Shown here: piece after piece, positions 1-8,393 of the stretch
How positions within the stretch are numbered: the stretch's first letter is position 1
Layout: each line of letters begins with the position of its first letter
Assembly: GCA_947500295.1 (NCBI GenBank)
Contig: CANMRM010000002.1
Coordinates: 496,001 to 560,000 of the forward strand
Direction: 5' to 3'
Source: an uncultured Kordiimonas sp.
GTDB taxonomy: Bacteria > Pseudomonadota > Alphaproteobacteria > Sphingomonadales > Kordiimonadaceae
Length of the DNA stretch: 64,000 bases
The notes under the pieces: model-generated
The model's input: the letters and a program-made list of their open reading frames with translations, nothing else
The model's database searches: none
What the model was told of the DNA's origin: nothing
Program-made: the position numbers and the translations under genes

Positions 1-698
1 TCAGTCTCGCCCGAGAAATTTGTGAGGATCAGGTCAGTGTTTTTGAGTTGATGTCGCACGATGCGGTTGAGTTCGCTTTCAAACACATACCCGGCTGCAG
101 GTCACCGCTTAGCAGTCAGGCACCCTGGTATATCCTGATCGAAACCGCCTCATCCGGTGCGGAGAGTTCTGTTTCCACCAACATGGAGCGCCTTCTGGAA
201 CAAGCCCTTGTATCGGAATTGATCAGTGACGGTGCTGTTGCACAATCCCTGGATCAGCGGCATCAATTTTGGCGCAACAGGGAAAGCATTTCGGAGGCAC
301 AGAAACTTGAAGGTGGCAGTATCAAACATGATATCTCCGTGCCACTTGGCAACATCGCCCGGTTCATCGACGAAGCATCAAAACAGATCAATGCCAGCTT
401 TAAAGGGGCTCGGGTAACGCCTTTTGGACATCTTGGTGACGGCAATCTTCATTTCAACGTCATGCAACCGATAGGGGGCGACAGGGAAAAGTTCCTGGAA
501 AGCTGGCCTGCTATGAACAGCCTCGTTCATGACATCGTGCTTGCACATGGTGGTTCAATTTCAGCGGAACACGGAATCGGAGTTTTGAAAAAATCCGAAC
601 TGGCTCGCACAAGCCCTCCTCCCAGACTGCAGGCCATGAGGTCAATCAAAGCATCTCTGGACCCCAACAATATCTTGAACCCACGGTGCCTGATCTGA
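1..698 (+). CDS. FAD-linked oxidase, GlcD/D-2-hydroxyacid dehydrogenase family, C-terminal part (5' truncated)
   Basis: The reading frame is open from the left edge (first full codon at base 3), so only the C-terminal ~230 residues are present. This is the FAD-oxidase C-terminal (cap) domain of the vanillyl-alcohol-oxidase/GlcD superfamily, whose members oxidise D-2-hydroxy acids such as D-lactate, glycolate or D-2-hydroxyglutarate. The diagnostic segments are visible: HLGDGNLHFN, where the family has its metal and substrate-binding histidines, then SAEHGIGVLKK, and the terminal LDPNNILNP found at the end of most members. The FAD-binding PP-loop domain lies outside the window. D-2-hydroxyglutarate dehydrogenase and D-lactate dehydrogenase are both possible; the substrate cannot be decided from this half. 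Confidence 0.88.
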   Translation, partial: SLAREICEDQVSVFELMSHDAVEFAFKHIPGCRSPLSSQAPWYILIETASSGAESSVSTNMERLLEQALVSELISDGAVAQSLDQRHQFWRNRESISEAQKLEGGSIKHDISVPLGNIARFIDEASKQINASFKGARVTPFGHLGDGNLHFNVMQPIGGDREKFLESWPAMNSLVHDIVLAHGGSISAEHGIGVLKKSELARTSPPPRLQAMRSIKASLDPNNILNPRCLI

Positions 699-740
699 AC
701 GAAATGCATTGAGCCGAGGCAAGTATGCCATAAGTGAAAA

Positions 741-765
741 GGCGAACGAGCATCGCTCGTTCGCC
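741..765 (-). terminator. Hairpin terminator in the 699-1008 gap
   Basis: A perfect 10-bp inverted repeat (GGCGAACGAG / CTCGTTCGCC) with a 5-nt loop. Read on the minus strand it is followed by TTTTCACTT, so it best fits termination of the DUF2336 gene, though it may also stop transcription from the left gene. The rest of the 310-bp gap (699-1008) holds nothing else I recognise; a short plus-strand open frame there has no ribosome binding site or protein-like composition. Confidence 0.6.
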
Positions 766-1008
766 CCTAGGTATTTCCAAAGCCCGCTCAGGCAAAACAG
801 GCTTATGGCATTTTCAGTGTTCGATCCGTCTCAGGCAAAAACGAATTGAACACCTATATTATCGCAATGCTGGTGCCAGTTTTTTAATCGTTTATTTTCA
901 ATGCATTAAAATTTCTCACACTCACAACCGACCCAAATTGATACACAAAATATGTTTTATTTTGGGACAGGTTTCAAAGTGGAACAGGCAGTGACCGTCG
1001 CGGAGGAC

Positions 1009-1971
1009 CTAGAAAACCAGTCGCTCGTATGAAATTAGAAGGACGCCGATAACCGATTTGGAAAATCCGGTCGAGTCCAACAGCCGTGCCAGAACCTTCT
1101 TGTCCCGCTTGGCCACTATTTGTTCAACATGCTCGTAGGGCTTGGACAAAAGGATCGACAAGGACATGGTGAACAGGCGCAGGTTGTTGTTTTGCAGGTA
1201 AGTAAGCAAAACATCGGAACCCAAACCATGACGCTGATGCAGTTGTTCCAGATAATTGCGAATTTCCGGCAAGGGTGACGCTTCCAGTGTTCTCGAGAAC
1301 ACCTGACGATTTGCCAGTGAAACGAGATAAGACGCATAATCATGAGACACATCAAACTTTTCAATCAGGAGCTGCCCAAAGGCTTGTGAAACTTTGAAAA
1401 CCAGACGTTCGATGAGCTCAATGGGCAGGTCGGAGCGGGAAGCCAGCTTCTCCATCAGGCCGACATCCTCCGGAAATCGATCTACAACCCTCTCAAAGCT
1501 CCGCTTCGACATGTCCGCCGTCTCGTTGCCTGACAGTTTGTTGACCGCTTCATGGCAACCAATGTCCGAGATTGCGAAGCTCACTGCCTCAGACAAGCCC
1601 GTACGCATTGCGATGGCTTCCTGATGACTATCGCCGCAGCTGCGAACAATCTCTTCAAGGAAAGCATCGTCAACAGCCTGTGATGCCACCAGGAACGGCA
1701 TTGATACCTGCTCGATGTCCTTGGAAATGGTTGCAACAAGGTCCTGTGGCAAAAAGATACAGGACCGCAATTCCCTGGAGAGGGCTTCGCGGACAGTTAC
1801 CGCAACATCCTCTGCCAAAACGCGCGCAAGCTCCATGGCTGCTTTTTGATCAGCTAGGTCTTGGGAAGATGACAAAATGCGCCCAACCTTGCGCGCAATC
1901 TCCGCCCGAGGTTCAATCTCAAGGCTCTTTAATTCTTCTACGTCATTCACGGTCGGCAAACTCTCCAACAT
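1009..1971 (-). CDS. DUF2336 domain-containing protein
   Basis: A 320-residue, all-helical, Leu/Glu/Ser-rich protein with the look of the alphaproteobacterial DUF2336 family: repeated helical units containing phrases such as LAEDVAVTVREALSREL, FPEDVGLMEKLASRSDLPIE and LVSLANRQVFSRTLEAS. These repeats resemble degenerate HEAT-like units. No signal peptide, membrane segment or catalytic motif is visible, so a cytoplasmic protein-protein interaction role is likely, but the family has no firmly known function. The start follows a G-run (GGGGGG) just upstream, a usable ribosome binding site. It stands alone, convergent with the left gene and divergent from mnmC. Confidence 0.75.
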   Translation of the reverse strand: MLESLPTVNDVEELKSLEIEPRAEIARKVGRILSSSQDLADQKAAMELARVLAEDVAVTVREALSRELRSCIFLPQDLVATISKDIEQVSMPFLVASQAVDDAFLEEIVRSCGDSHQEAIAMRTGLSEAVSFAISDIGCHEAVNKLSGNETADMSKRSFERVVDRFPEDVGLMEKLASRSDLPIELIERLVFKVSQAFGQLLIEKFDVSHDYASYLVSLANRQVFSRTLEASPLPEIRNYLEQLHQRHGLGSDVLLTYLQNNNLRLFTMSLSILLSKPYEHVEQIVAKRDKKVLARLLDSTGFSKSVIGVLLISYERLVF

Positions 1972-2174
1972 CCCCCCAAACGCAGCTGTCCAACTAACAC
2001 CAGTTGCGCCTTTGGCCCAATATCTTCAGACAGATTTGGCGGTGGGATCATGCCGGTGCGATCGTGAGCCTTCGCTCGCGCGGCTGTCATTTAGTCGCGG
2101 AATAACTATATTGCAAACAGTTTAACAAATTATTGCCGCAAATCCTGCGATCAAATGGCCCAAAGGAGCAAGCT

Positions 2175-4130
2175 GTGAAGCAAAATAGCCACTATGCTGA
2201 CATTTGCTGGCAGGAAGGCGTGCCGATCGCAAACGCCTTTGACGACCCCTACTATTCGCGGGATGATGGACTGGCCGAAAGCCGATTTGTTTTTCTGGAC
2301 GGAGCCGACATTCTTGAGCGCGCCAAATCCCGGGAGCGTTTTGTCGTGGCGGAAACGGGGTTTGGAACCGGCCTCAATTTTCTCGCGACGTGGCAGGCCT
2401 GGCAGGCAAGCAACACAAAGACCCGGCTGATTTTCGTGTCTGCCGAAGCATACCCAATGTCAGTTCCCGACATGGAAAAAGCGCACGCACACTTCCCGGA
2501 ACTGGCCGATCTGTCGCGAGACCTTCGAGAGGCGATGCCGCCCCCGTCAAACGGCTTCCACATTCGTCATTTCAACGGGGGCAATGTAACCCTGTTGCTG
2601 ATGTACGGGACGGCCGACAACGTATATGCACGCCTGAACGCACAGGTTGATGCCTGGTATCTGGACGGCTTTGCGCCTGCCAGGAACCCGTCCATGTGGA
2701 CGGACAAGCTGTTTGGGGAAATAGCCAGACTTTCGTCCGCAGGCGCCACGCTTGCCACGTTTACGGCCGCCGGTTTTGTCAGGCGCGGGCTGACAGACGT
2801 TGGTTTTGACATGAAGAAGACAGTCGGTTTTGGCCGAAAACGGGAACGATTAGTTGGCACTTACGGTAAGCCCACCAGCCCTGCCCATGCTTCAGGTAAC
2901 AGCGAGTTGCCCGCGTGGTCGAGACCAGTGGGATGCACGGCTGATCGAGTTGCAATTGTAGGAGGTGGCATTGCAGCGGCAAGCCTTGCCTCAGCCTTCA
3001 GGCTAAGAGGTGTTACACCCACGGTGGTACGGTCACCGAAAACTCTCCCCGCCTCCTCCCTGCCTGCCGCGATCCTCGCACCGCGTTTTATGCTGGATGA
3101 TGCACCCGAACGTGGCTTTTTCTCGTCTGCCTTCGCACAGGCTGTCAGCCTCGATGCCTATAAATCGGCCATGTCACCAGCGAAAGGAGTTGTGCTAAAG
3201 GGGCAAAAACCTGAAGATTTTGACCGGTTTGATCGCATTGTTGAGTTTTATGGCTGGCCAGCCGACTGGATGCACCGGAGCGCTGACGGCATTGTTTTGC
3301 CCCGGGGTGCCACGGTCAACGCTCAAAAGCTTATAGAAACGCTGTTTGCGGATGTTCCCATTCTTGACAGCAAGGTTGCAGCCATTGTGCCCGCAAAGGA
3401 TGGTTGGCAGCTCCGGGATGAAAGCGATCAAAATATTCTGGAAGCGGACTGTGTGGTGGTGGCGGCCGGGCTGGAAGCAAGCGCGCTCCTGTCCTCGCCT
3501 GCCCTCGGGCACCAAACCGGCACTGACCTGCAACCGGTTTTGCGTCCGGTTGCCGGACAAATTGAGGTTGTCAAATCGAGTGGCTTGGCGGACTTGCCCC
3601 CGGAAACATTGTCATACGGCGGATATGTATCAGCTGAAACTGACGATGGTGATGGCCATGCTATTCGGACGATCGGCACAACCTTTACCCCACAACCCTA
3701 TGACAGCCATGCGGAGCTGAAACCAAGACCCACCGCACGGGAGAAAATTCTTGAGGATTTTTTTGCGGCAACTGGCGGTGAGATCAAAGAGCAGGAAAGC
3801 ATCCGGTCCTGGGCAGGATGGCGCGCGACCGTTTCCGATCACCTGCCCTATGCGGGGCCGGTCCCGGATTGGGGCGACCTGGTCGAAGCCTGCGCACCCC
3901 TGGCAAAGGACGCCAGTCTACCACTAAATAAAACACCCGGGTTTCATGACGGGCTTTATTGTCTCACCGGCCTGGGTTCGAAAGGTTTTCAATATGGTCC
4001 GCTTCTCGGCGACTATCTCGCAGCCATGATATTGTCGGAACCCAGCCCTGTCCCAACGGATATGATACCCAAACTCCATCCCGCGCGGGCAGCGGTGCGC
4101 AGCGTCGTTCGGGGCCCCACAAAAGGGTAA
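2175..4130 (+). CDS. mnmC: Bifunctional tRNA 5-methylaminomethyl-2-thiouridine biosynthesis protein MnmC
   Basis: MnmC finishes the mnm5s2U34 modification of tRNA wobble uridines. Its FAD domain removes the carboxymethyl group of cmnm5U and its SAM domain methylates the product. The N-terminal ~240 residues are the methyltransferase (FGTGLNFL as SAM loop, WYLDGFAPARNPSMW as the conserved DGFxP region). The C-terminal ~400 residues are the FAD oxidoreductase, opening with VAIVGGGIAAASLA and closing with GLGSKGFQYGPLLG. I chose GTG at 2175: AAAGGAG lies 6 nt upstream, and this start aligns with the E. coli N-terminus. A TTG at 2133 in the same frame has no such site and would add 14 atypical residues. 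Length is normal for the family. Confidence 0.95.
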   Translation: MKQNSHYADICWQEGVPIANAFDDPYYSRDDGLAESRFVFLDGADILERAKSRERFVVAETGFGTGLNFLATWQAWQASNTKTRLIFVSAEAYPMSVPDMEKAHAHFPELADLSRDLREAMPPPSNGFHIRHFNGGNVTLLLMYGTADNVYARLNAQVDAWYLDGFAPARNPSMWTDKLFGEIARLSSAGATLATFTAAGFVRRGLTDVGFDMKKTVGFGRKRERLVGTYGKPTSPAHASGNSELPAWSRPVGCTADRVAIVGGGIAAASLASAFRLRGVTPTVVRSPKTLPASSLPAAILAPRFMLDDAPERGFFSSAFAQAVSLDAYKSAMSPAKGVVLKGQKPEDFDRFDRIVEFYGWPADWMHRSADGIVLPRGATVNAQKLIETLFADVPILDSKVAAIVPAKDGWQLRDESDQNILEADCVVVAAGLEASALLSSPALGHQTGTDLQPVLRPVAGQIEVVKSSGLADLPPETLSYGGYVSAETDDGDGHAIRTIGTTFTPQPYDSHAELKPRPTAREKILEDFFAATGGEIKEQESIRSWAGWRATVSDHLPYAGPVPDWGDLVEACAPLAKDASLPLNKTPGFHDGLYCLTGLGSKGFQYGPLLGDYLAAMILSEPSPVPTDMIPKLHPARAAVRSVVRGPTKG

Positions 4131-4160
4131 GGACCGCACTCCGCCTGGAGTACGGTCCTT
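4129..4160. terminator. Bidirectional hairpin terminator between mnmC and TPR gene
   Basis: A 14-bp inverted repeat with one mismatch (AAGGACCGCACTCC / GGAGTACGGTCCTT) around a GCCT loop lies exactly between the convergent stop codons and overlaps the last bases of mnmC. No long T-run follows on either strand, so the strength is uncertain. Confidence 0.6.
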
Positions 4161-4183
4161 ACCACCCGGGAACACAACGCCGA

Positions 4184-4657
4184 TCAGTTTGCTTTTGCAA
4201 GCAGTATCCCTTTTGAGCCCTGGATGCTCGCCAGTGCATTGTTGGCGATTTTGCTGCCGGGCTTGATTTTCACAGCGCGTTCGTAATCCGCCTTGGCTTG
4301 CTCAACCTTGCCGATGGCAGCGCGAGCATTGCCGCGATTTACATAGGCCCGCCAGTAGCGGCGATCTTCACTGATCGCTTCCGAGCAGACCTTTTCTGCA
4401 TTTTCGAAATTGCCCAGCGCATACTCAACTGCACAATAGTTGTTGAGGGCCGGAACAAGTTTTTCATGACCCAGGTTCGCCTTTATCGCTTTGCCGAAGT
4501 ACCGGGAAGCCACTTCAAGTTCACCAGCCAGCATGGCTTGATTGGCGCGCGTCAGATTGGTGTTTTCGTGACCATAGATCACCTGTGCCTGGGCATTAGA
4601 TCCTAGAGCAACGATAGCCCCAACGGATACCAGAATTACTTTTGCATACCGAAACAT
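4184..4657 (-). CDS. Small exported TPR-repeat protein
   Basis: 157 residues with a clear Sec signal peptide (MFRYAKVILVSVGAIVALGS, cleavage after AQA) and three TPR-type helix pairs. Recognisable pieces are AMLAGELEVASRYFGKAIKA, YALGNFENAEKVCSEAI, and AYVNRGNARAAIGKVEQAK with YERAVKIKP. The predicted site is the periplasm, and the role is probably protein binding; nothing indicates a partner. The start at 4657 is preceded by GAGGAG at normal spacing. A longer frame exists upstream but would bury the signal peptide, so I reject it. The gene is divergent from the LysR regulator at 4823; their promoters share a 165-bp gap. Similar short TPR proteins are common and functionally undefined in alphaproteobacteria. 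Confidence 0.78.
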   Translation of the reverse strand: MFRYAKVILVSVGAIVALGSNAQAQVIYGHENTNLTRANQAMLAGELEVASRYFGKAIKANLGHEKLVPALNNYCAVEYALGNFENAEKVCSEAISEDRRYWRAYVNRGNARAAIGKVEQAKADYERAVKIKPGSKIANNALASIQGSKGILLAKAN

Positions 4658-4765
4658 TGCTTTTCTCCTCGCTATTTGAAGGGCACTGCCCTCCGGAAAA
4701 ATGTTGCCGGCAGACATGGGGAGGCGCCGACCATCCTGATATGGCCCTTCACTTTCATATGGTAA

Positions 4766-4793
4766 TTGACAATATTTGCATTTGCACTATTCA
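4766..4793 (+). promoter_or_regulatory. Candidate sigma-70-type promoter of the LysR gene
   Basis: A perfect TTGACA box at 4766-4771 is followed after 16 bp by TATTCA (4788-4793), about 30 bp before the LysR start. The -10 box is a weak match, so this is a suggestion. The surrounding AT-rich sequence is also where LysR autoregulation would be expected. Confidence 0.35.
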
Positions 4794-4822
4794 TTATCGT
4801 ATGACTTGATAGCGAGGCTCAA

Positions 4823-5734
4823 ATGTTCAATTGGGATGACCTGAAATATTTTCTGGCGATGGCAGAGGAAGGCAGCTTGTCGGCGGCGGCACGCAAACTC
4901 AATGTCAGCCAGCCAACTTTGTCGCGGCGGCTGACGGCGCTTGAAGAAAGTGTCGGCTCCGATCTGTTTGCCCGTACGCGCACGGGTCTGGAAATGACTG
5001 CAGTAGGCGAGCGCCTGATCGACCATGCTCGCCATATGCGTGACGACGTTTATTCAATCGAGCGATTGATCACGGGGCATGACAGCAGCCTTCAGGGCAG
5101 TGTCGTGATTTCCTGCATTGAGATACTGGGCGCAGACTGGCTGGTGAAACATACAAGGCCTTTCCGCGAGCAATTTCCTGGCATAACCGTGGAGTTCAAG
5201 ATTGAAAATGCGACGTCAGACCTGCTGCGAAGAGAGGCAGATATTGCAATCAGAATGTTCAGACCGGTTCAAAACGACCTGATAGCCCGCAAAACCGGAA
5301 CAATGAAATACGGATACTATGCCAGCCGGGATTACATTGAAAAACACGGCATGCCGCAAAACACCAAGGACCTGACCGACCATGAATTCATTCTGCCGCA
5401 TGATGAAATACTGGCGCACACCAACAAGTTTGGCAAAAGGCCGTTTCATCCCAGAGGAAACATTGCCTTCAGATCAAACAACCTGATTTCGCTCGCATCA
5501 GCAGTTCGTGAAGGCTTCGGCATCGGTGCATACAGCTGCATTATGGCAGATGACGATCCGAACCTTGTTCGACTGTTTGGCGATCTGGTGGTGTTCAGTT
5601 CAGATATATGGCTGGTGAGCCACGCGGAACTACGCCGCAGTGCCAGAATCCGCGCCATGTATGATTTTCTGGGTGACCTTTTTTCAAAGAATGCAGCAGC
5701 ATTTGAAGGAAACAGTTCTGCAGGCAGCAGTTGA
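4823..5734 (+). CDS. LysR-family transcriptional regulator
   Basis: 303 residues with the standard LysR architecture. An N-terminal winged helix-turn-helix occupies residues 1-60 (LSAAARKLNVSQPTLSRRL as the recognition region), followed by a linker helix and a periplasmic-binding-protein-like effector domain (residues ~90-290) containing the typical LRREADIAIRM and SAVREGFGIGAYSC segments. It binds DNA as a dimer or tetramer and responds to a small molecule that cannot be named from sequence. It ends 6 bp from the convergent response-regulator gene and is divergent from a TPR gene, so the target is not obvious. The start is supported by GAGG 8 nt upstream. Confidence 0.9.
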   Translation: MFNWDDLKYFLAMAEEGSLSAAARKLNVSQPTLSRRLTALEESVGSDLFARTRTGLEMTAVGERLIDHARHMRDDVYSIERLITGHDSSLQGSVVISCIEILGADWLVKHTRPFREQFPGITVEFKIENATSDLLRREADIAIRMFRPVQNDLIARKTGTMKYGYYASRDYIEKHGMPQNTKDLTDHEFILPHDEILAHTNKFGKRPFHPRGNIAFRSNNLISLASAVREGFGIGAYSCIMADDDPNLVRLFGDLVVFSSDIWLVSHAELRRSARIRAMYDFLGDLFSKNAAAFEGNSSAGSS

Positions 5735-5740
5735 CGTGCC

Positions 5741-7861
5741 CTACTGAAGCTCGAACTCTGCTTCTACGATATTGCCATTACCTTGATATTCCAGCCTCGA
5801 AAAACAACCGTTGGCCATGGCAATCCCTCGCCCATGTTTTTTGTCGTGCCCATTCTCGCTGGACAGATAGGCTTTGTAATCGAACCCCTTTCCGGGGTCC
5901 TCAACCCTGAACACCAGAGATGTCTCTGTGTGCTCAACGTTCACAGTTGCATATCTCTGCCGATATTTTTCCGAGCTCCGCCGACGAACAACCTCTTCGT
6001 TGAGCAGGCCATTTTCGATCAGTTGTCCTTTTTCGTCGTGACCAATTTCAAGACATCCGTGTTCGATCGCATTCAGGAACAACTCCGACAAACCAATGGC
6101 CAGTGGAACGGGGTCACTGCTCGCCTGTGAAAACATCATGGCAAACTTCTGCGCTTCTTTTCTGGAAGCAAAACGATAGCTGCCCTCAAGGCTAAGAGCT
6201 TCTTCAGGTGCACGGTCCTCCAGCGCTTTTTTCAGTTTGCATATCCGAACAAAATCATCGGCTTCTTCCGCCAGAAATCGACGCAGTGCATCCACGCCCT
6301 TTTGTCCGTCAAAATATTTGACCCTGTCAAAACTGAGTATCGGGTCTGCCTTGTCGGGTTCGCCGTTCAATACAAGGACAACAGGCCCTCCCGCATCCAC
6401 AAATGCCGGGTCAATGATCGCATGCTTTTTCTGCGCGGCTTCATAGCCCGCAGCGCCATCAATTACCACCGCAGACAAGTTGGGAAATTCCGCCTGTTGC
6501 AGACCGCTCTCGTGCGTGGCCAGTGTCGTTCGCTCCACGTCAAGGCCCGGCGCCTGAAGGCCTTCATAATAGTCAAACAAAGGGCTGTCGTCGGTAGAAA
6601 TCACCACAACCTTCGGAGGCATCGACGAGTCCTGGTCAAAATTGTTCGTGACCTTCGATCGATGAATTGCAACCGCCGTCAAGTCATCCGGAAGATGTTC
6701 ATCCTGGTCGGCATAGAACCTGTCCAGAAGGCGTTTTACGACTGTGGTCCTGTCGCCGCTCTCTGCCGCCTCTTCGATCCAGGATACCAGTCCGTCTTCA
6801 CCAAGAATGGAGCCATCCGGCTGTTCGGCTTCAACAAGAACGTCAGAATAACAAAACATGCTCTCGCCCGGCTCAAGACGATCTGTCAGGTTTTCATACG
6901 TGGCGGATTTGACGATAGCGATCGGCAATCCCGAACTGTCCAGGGCGCGGCTGCCCGCAGGACCGAATATGATCGGTCTTGGCGCACCAGCACCTGCATA
7001 GGTTAGCTCGTCCGTATCACAATCAAGCACACCGTAGAACATGGTCGCAAACCGGCCCAGCGCAAAAGACCCAACCAGAGAGCTGTTCAAACTGGTAAGG
7101 AACTCGGCCGGGTCCAGTTTTTTGTCCTCAAATCTGGCCATGGTCGCGTGCAAACTAAACGTATTCAGGGCCGCGCCAACACCGTGACCTGTCACATCGA
7201 GCACATAGATGCCAAGTTTATTGCCGGGCAGTGGCCATGTACCCCACAGATCCCCTCCGAGCTCAAAAGATGCCTTGTAAAAAGCTTCGACTGAAGCACT
7301 GCCAATATCCTCAACCGCCGAAATGATATGATCTTCAGGCAAGAGTGAATGCTGCATTTCACGCGCCATTTTCAGCTCACTGTGCATCCGGTCCTGAAAA
7401 TCGCTCAGGCTCCTGATCAGAAACCTGTTTTCCAGGTGCATGCACACACGCGCCAGCAGTTCTGGGTGATTGATTGGTTTTGAAACGAAGTCTGTGGCAC
7501 CAACCGCAAAAACTTCGACACGTTCTTCCGCAGTTTCTGACGCAGACTGCACAAGGATAGGCAAACTGGCAGTCGCCGGGTCTGCCCTCAACTTTTTGCA
7601 GACGTCATACCCTGACAACCTGGGCATATTGATGTCCAGGATGACAAGGTCTGGCGCCGTTTCAGCAATACGCTGAAGGGCAACATCCCCGTCTTCTGCA
7701 AACGTAATATTCTTGAAGCCGCCCCGCTCAAGGCACATGCCAATCATCTTCCGCATGATCGGCATGTCATCCACCACCAGGATATGCGCGCTACTAACAC
7801 CTTCCGGCAGTGCTTCGTTGCGACCTGGCACAGGGATCGAGTCGTCAGATGTCTGGGGCAT
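5741..7861 (-). CDS. Receiver-PP2C phosphatase-pseudoreceiver-HATPase fusion (partner-switching regulator)
   Basis: 706 residues with four modules. Residues ~24-145 are a receiver domain with the acidic pair D31/D32, phospho-acceptor D76 (ILDINMP) and K128 (SKP). Residues ~190-400 are a SpoIIE/PP2C phosphatase with GGDLWG, DVTGHGVGAAL and PDDLTAVAI, so the metal-binding aspartates are kept. Residues ~415-545 look like a second, degenerate receiver fold. Residues ~570-706 are an RsbW-like HATPase with ELFLNAIEHG (N-box), EDPGKGFD and HGRGIAM. One protein therefore appears able both to dephosphorylate and to phosphorylate an anti-anti-sigma factor. The STAS gene lies 36 bp upstream in the same direction, the obvious substrate and operon partner. 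This resembles RsbU plus RsbW in one chain, under phosphorelay input. Confidence 0.9.
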   Translation of the reverse strand: MPQTSDDSIPVPGRNEALPEGVSSAHILVVDDMPIMRKMIGMCLERGGFKNITFAEDGDVALQRIAETAPDLVILDINMPRLSGYDVCKKLRADPATASLPILVQSASETAEERVEVFAVGATDFVSKPINHPELLARVCMHLENRFLIRSLSDFQDRMHSELKMAREMQHSLLPEDHIISAVEDIGSASVEAFYKASFELGGDLWGTWPLPGNKLGIYVLDVTGHGVGAALNTFSLHATMARFEDKKLDPAEFLTSLNSSLVGSFALGRFATMFYGVLDCDTDELTYAGAGAPRPIIFGPAGSRALDSSGLPIAIVKSATYENLTDRLEPGESMFCYSDVLVEAEQPDGSILGEDGLVSWIEEAAESGDRTTVVKRLLDRFYADQDEHLPDDLTAVAIHRSKVTNNFDQDSSMPPKVVVISTDDSPLFDYYEGLQAPGLDVERTTLATHESGLQQAEFPNLSAVVIDGAAGYEAAQKKHAIIDPAFVDAGGPVVLVLNGEPDKADPILSFDRVKYFDGQKGVDALRRFLAEEADDFVRICKLKKALEDRAPEEALSLEGSYRFASRKEAQKFAMMFSQASSDPVPLAIGLSELFLNAIEHGCLEIGHDEKGQLIENGLLNEEVVRRRSSEKYRQRYATVNVEHTETSLVFRVEDPGKGFDYKAYLSSENGHDKKHGRGIAMANGCFSRLEYQGNGNIVEAEFELQ

Positions 7862-7897
7862 GTATAAAACCCTCTTTACAAACCCCGAGGAACTGCC

Positions 7898-8197
7898 TTA
7901 ACCAGCGAGAAGGTCAGACAATTTTGTCAATTTAAGCATGCTGGCGACATGCCCTTGCGCGCCAGAAACGCTAAGCTTCCAGCCGGCTGTGTCGGCCTGT
8001 TCTTTGGCAATCAAAAACATACCAAGGCCAGCGGAGTCCACCATGCCCACATTTGTCAAATCGAATGTACAGGTATCGACATCACTTTCCGCCAATTCCT
8101 TCAAGATCTGGCGAAAACTAACATTCTCTGAAAACGTAATATCCCCGGTAAAAACAACAGTCGTGTCGCTGTCATTTTTTTCGATACGATATTCCAT
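7898..8197 (-). CDS. STAS-domain anti-anti-sigma factor
   Basis: 99 residues, a single STAS domain of the SpoIIAA/RsbV type. The conserved loop VGMVDSAGLGMFL carries the serine normally phosphorylated by the HATPase kinase. In the usual scheme the unphosphorylated form sequesters the kinase or anti-sigma partner, and the PP2C phosphatase restores it. I chose the ATG at 8197 because AAGGAAG sits just upstream and MEYRIEKNDSDTTVVF is a normal STAS beginning; the frame extends upstream to 8254 without support. It is the first gene of a two-gene unit with the receiver/phosphatase/kinase fusion. No sigma factor is encoded nearby, so the output target is elsewhere or is not a sigma factor. Confidence 0.88.
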   Translation of the reverse strand: MEYRIEKNDSDTTVVFTGDITFSENVSFRQILKELAESDVDTCTFDLTNVGMVDSAGLGMFLIAKEQADTAGWKLSVSGAQGHVASMLKLTKLSDLLAG

Positions 8198-8393
8198 GGT
8201 GCTTCCTTTTTTGCTCGGCCGTGGGTTTCGCCCCACGTTTAATAATGTTGACACTCAGCCCGCCCCCAAAAGCGAGTTCAAGTTAGGGGCAATCTAGATT
8301 GGAAGTGTTAAGCTAAATTTAACATGCCTCCAATCCGATAACCTAATTATTGCGATACTGTCACCGAAAAAACAATTGATAGTTGCAACTCTT

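Noticed and set aside
734-994. 86-codon plus-strand open frame in the first intergenic gap
   Set aside because: Starts at the edge of a terminator hairpin, has no ribosome binding site, and the translation has no protein-like pattern.
6302-7006. 234-codon plus-strand frame opposite the receiver-phosphatase gene
   Set aside because: Shadow frame with Arg/Val-rich composition and no motif; the minus-strand protein is certain.
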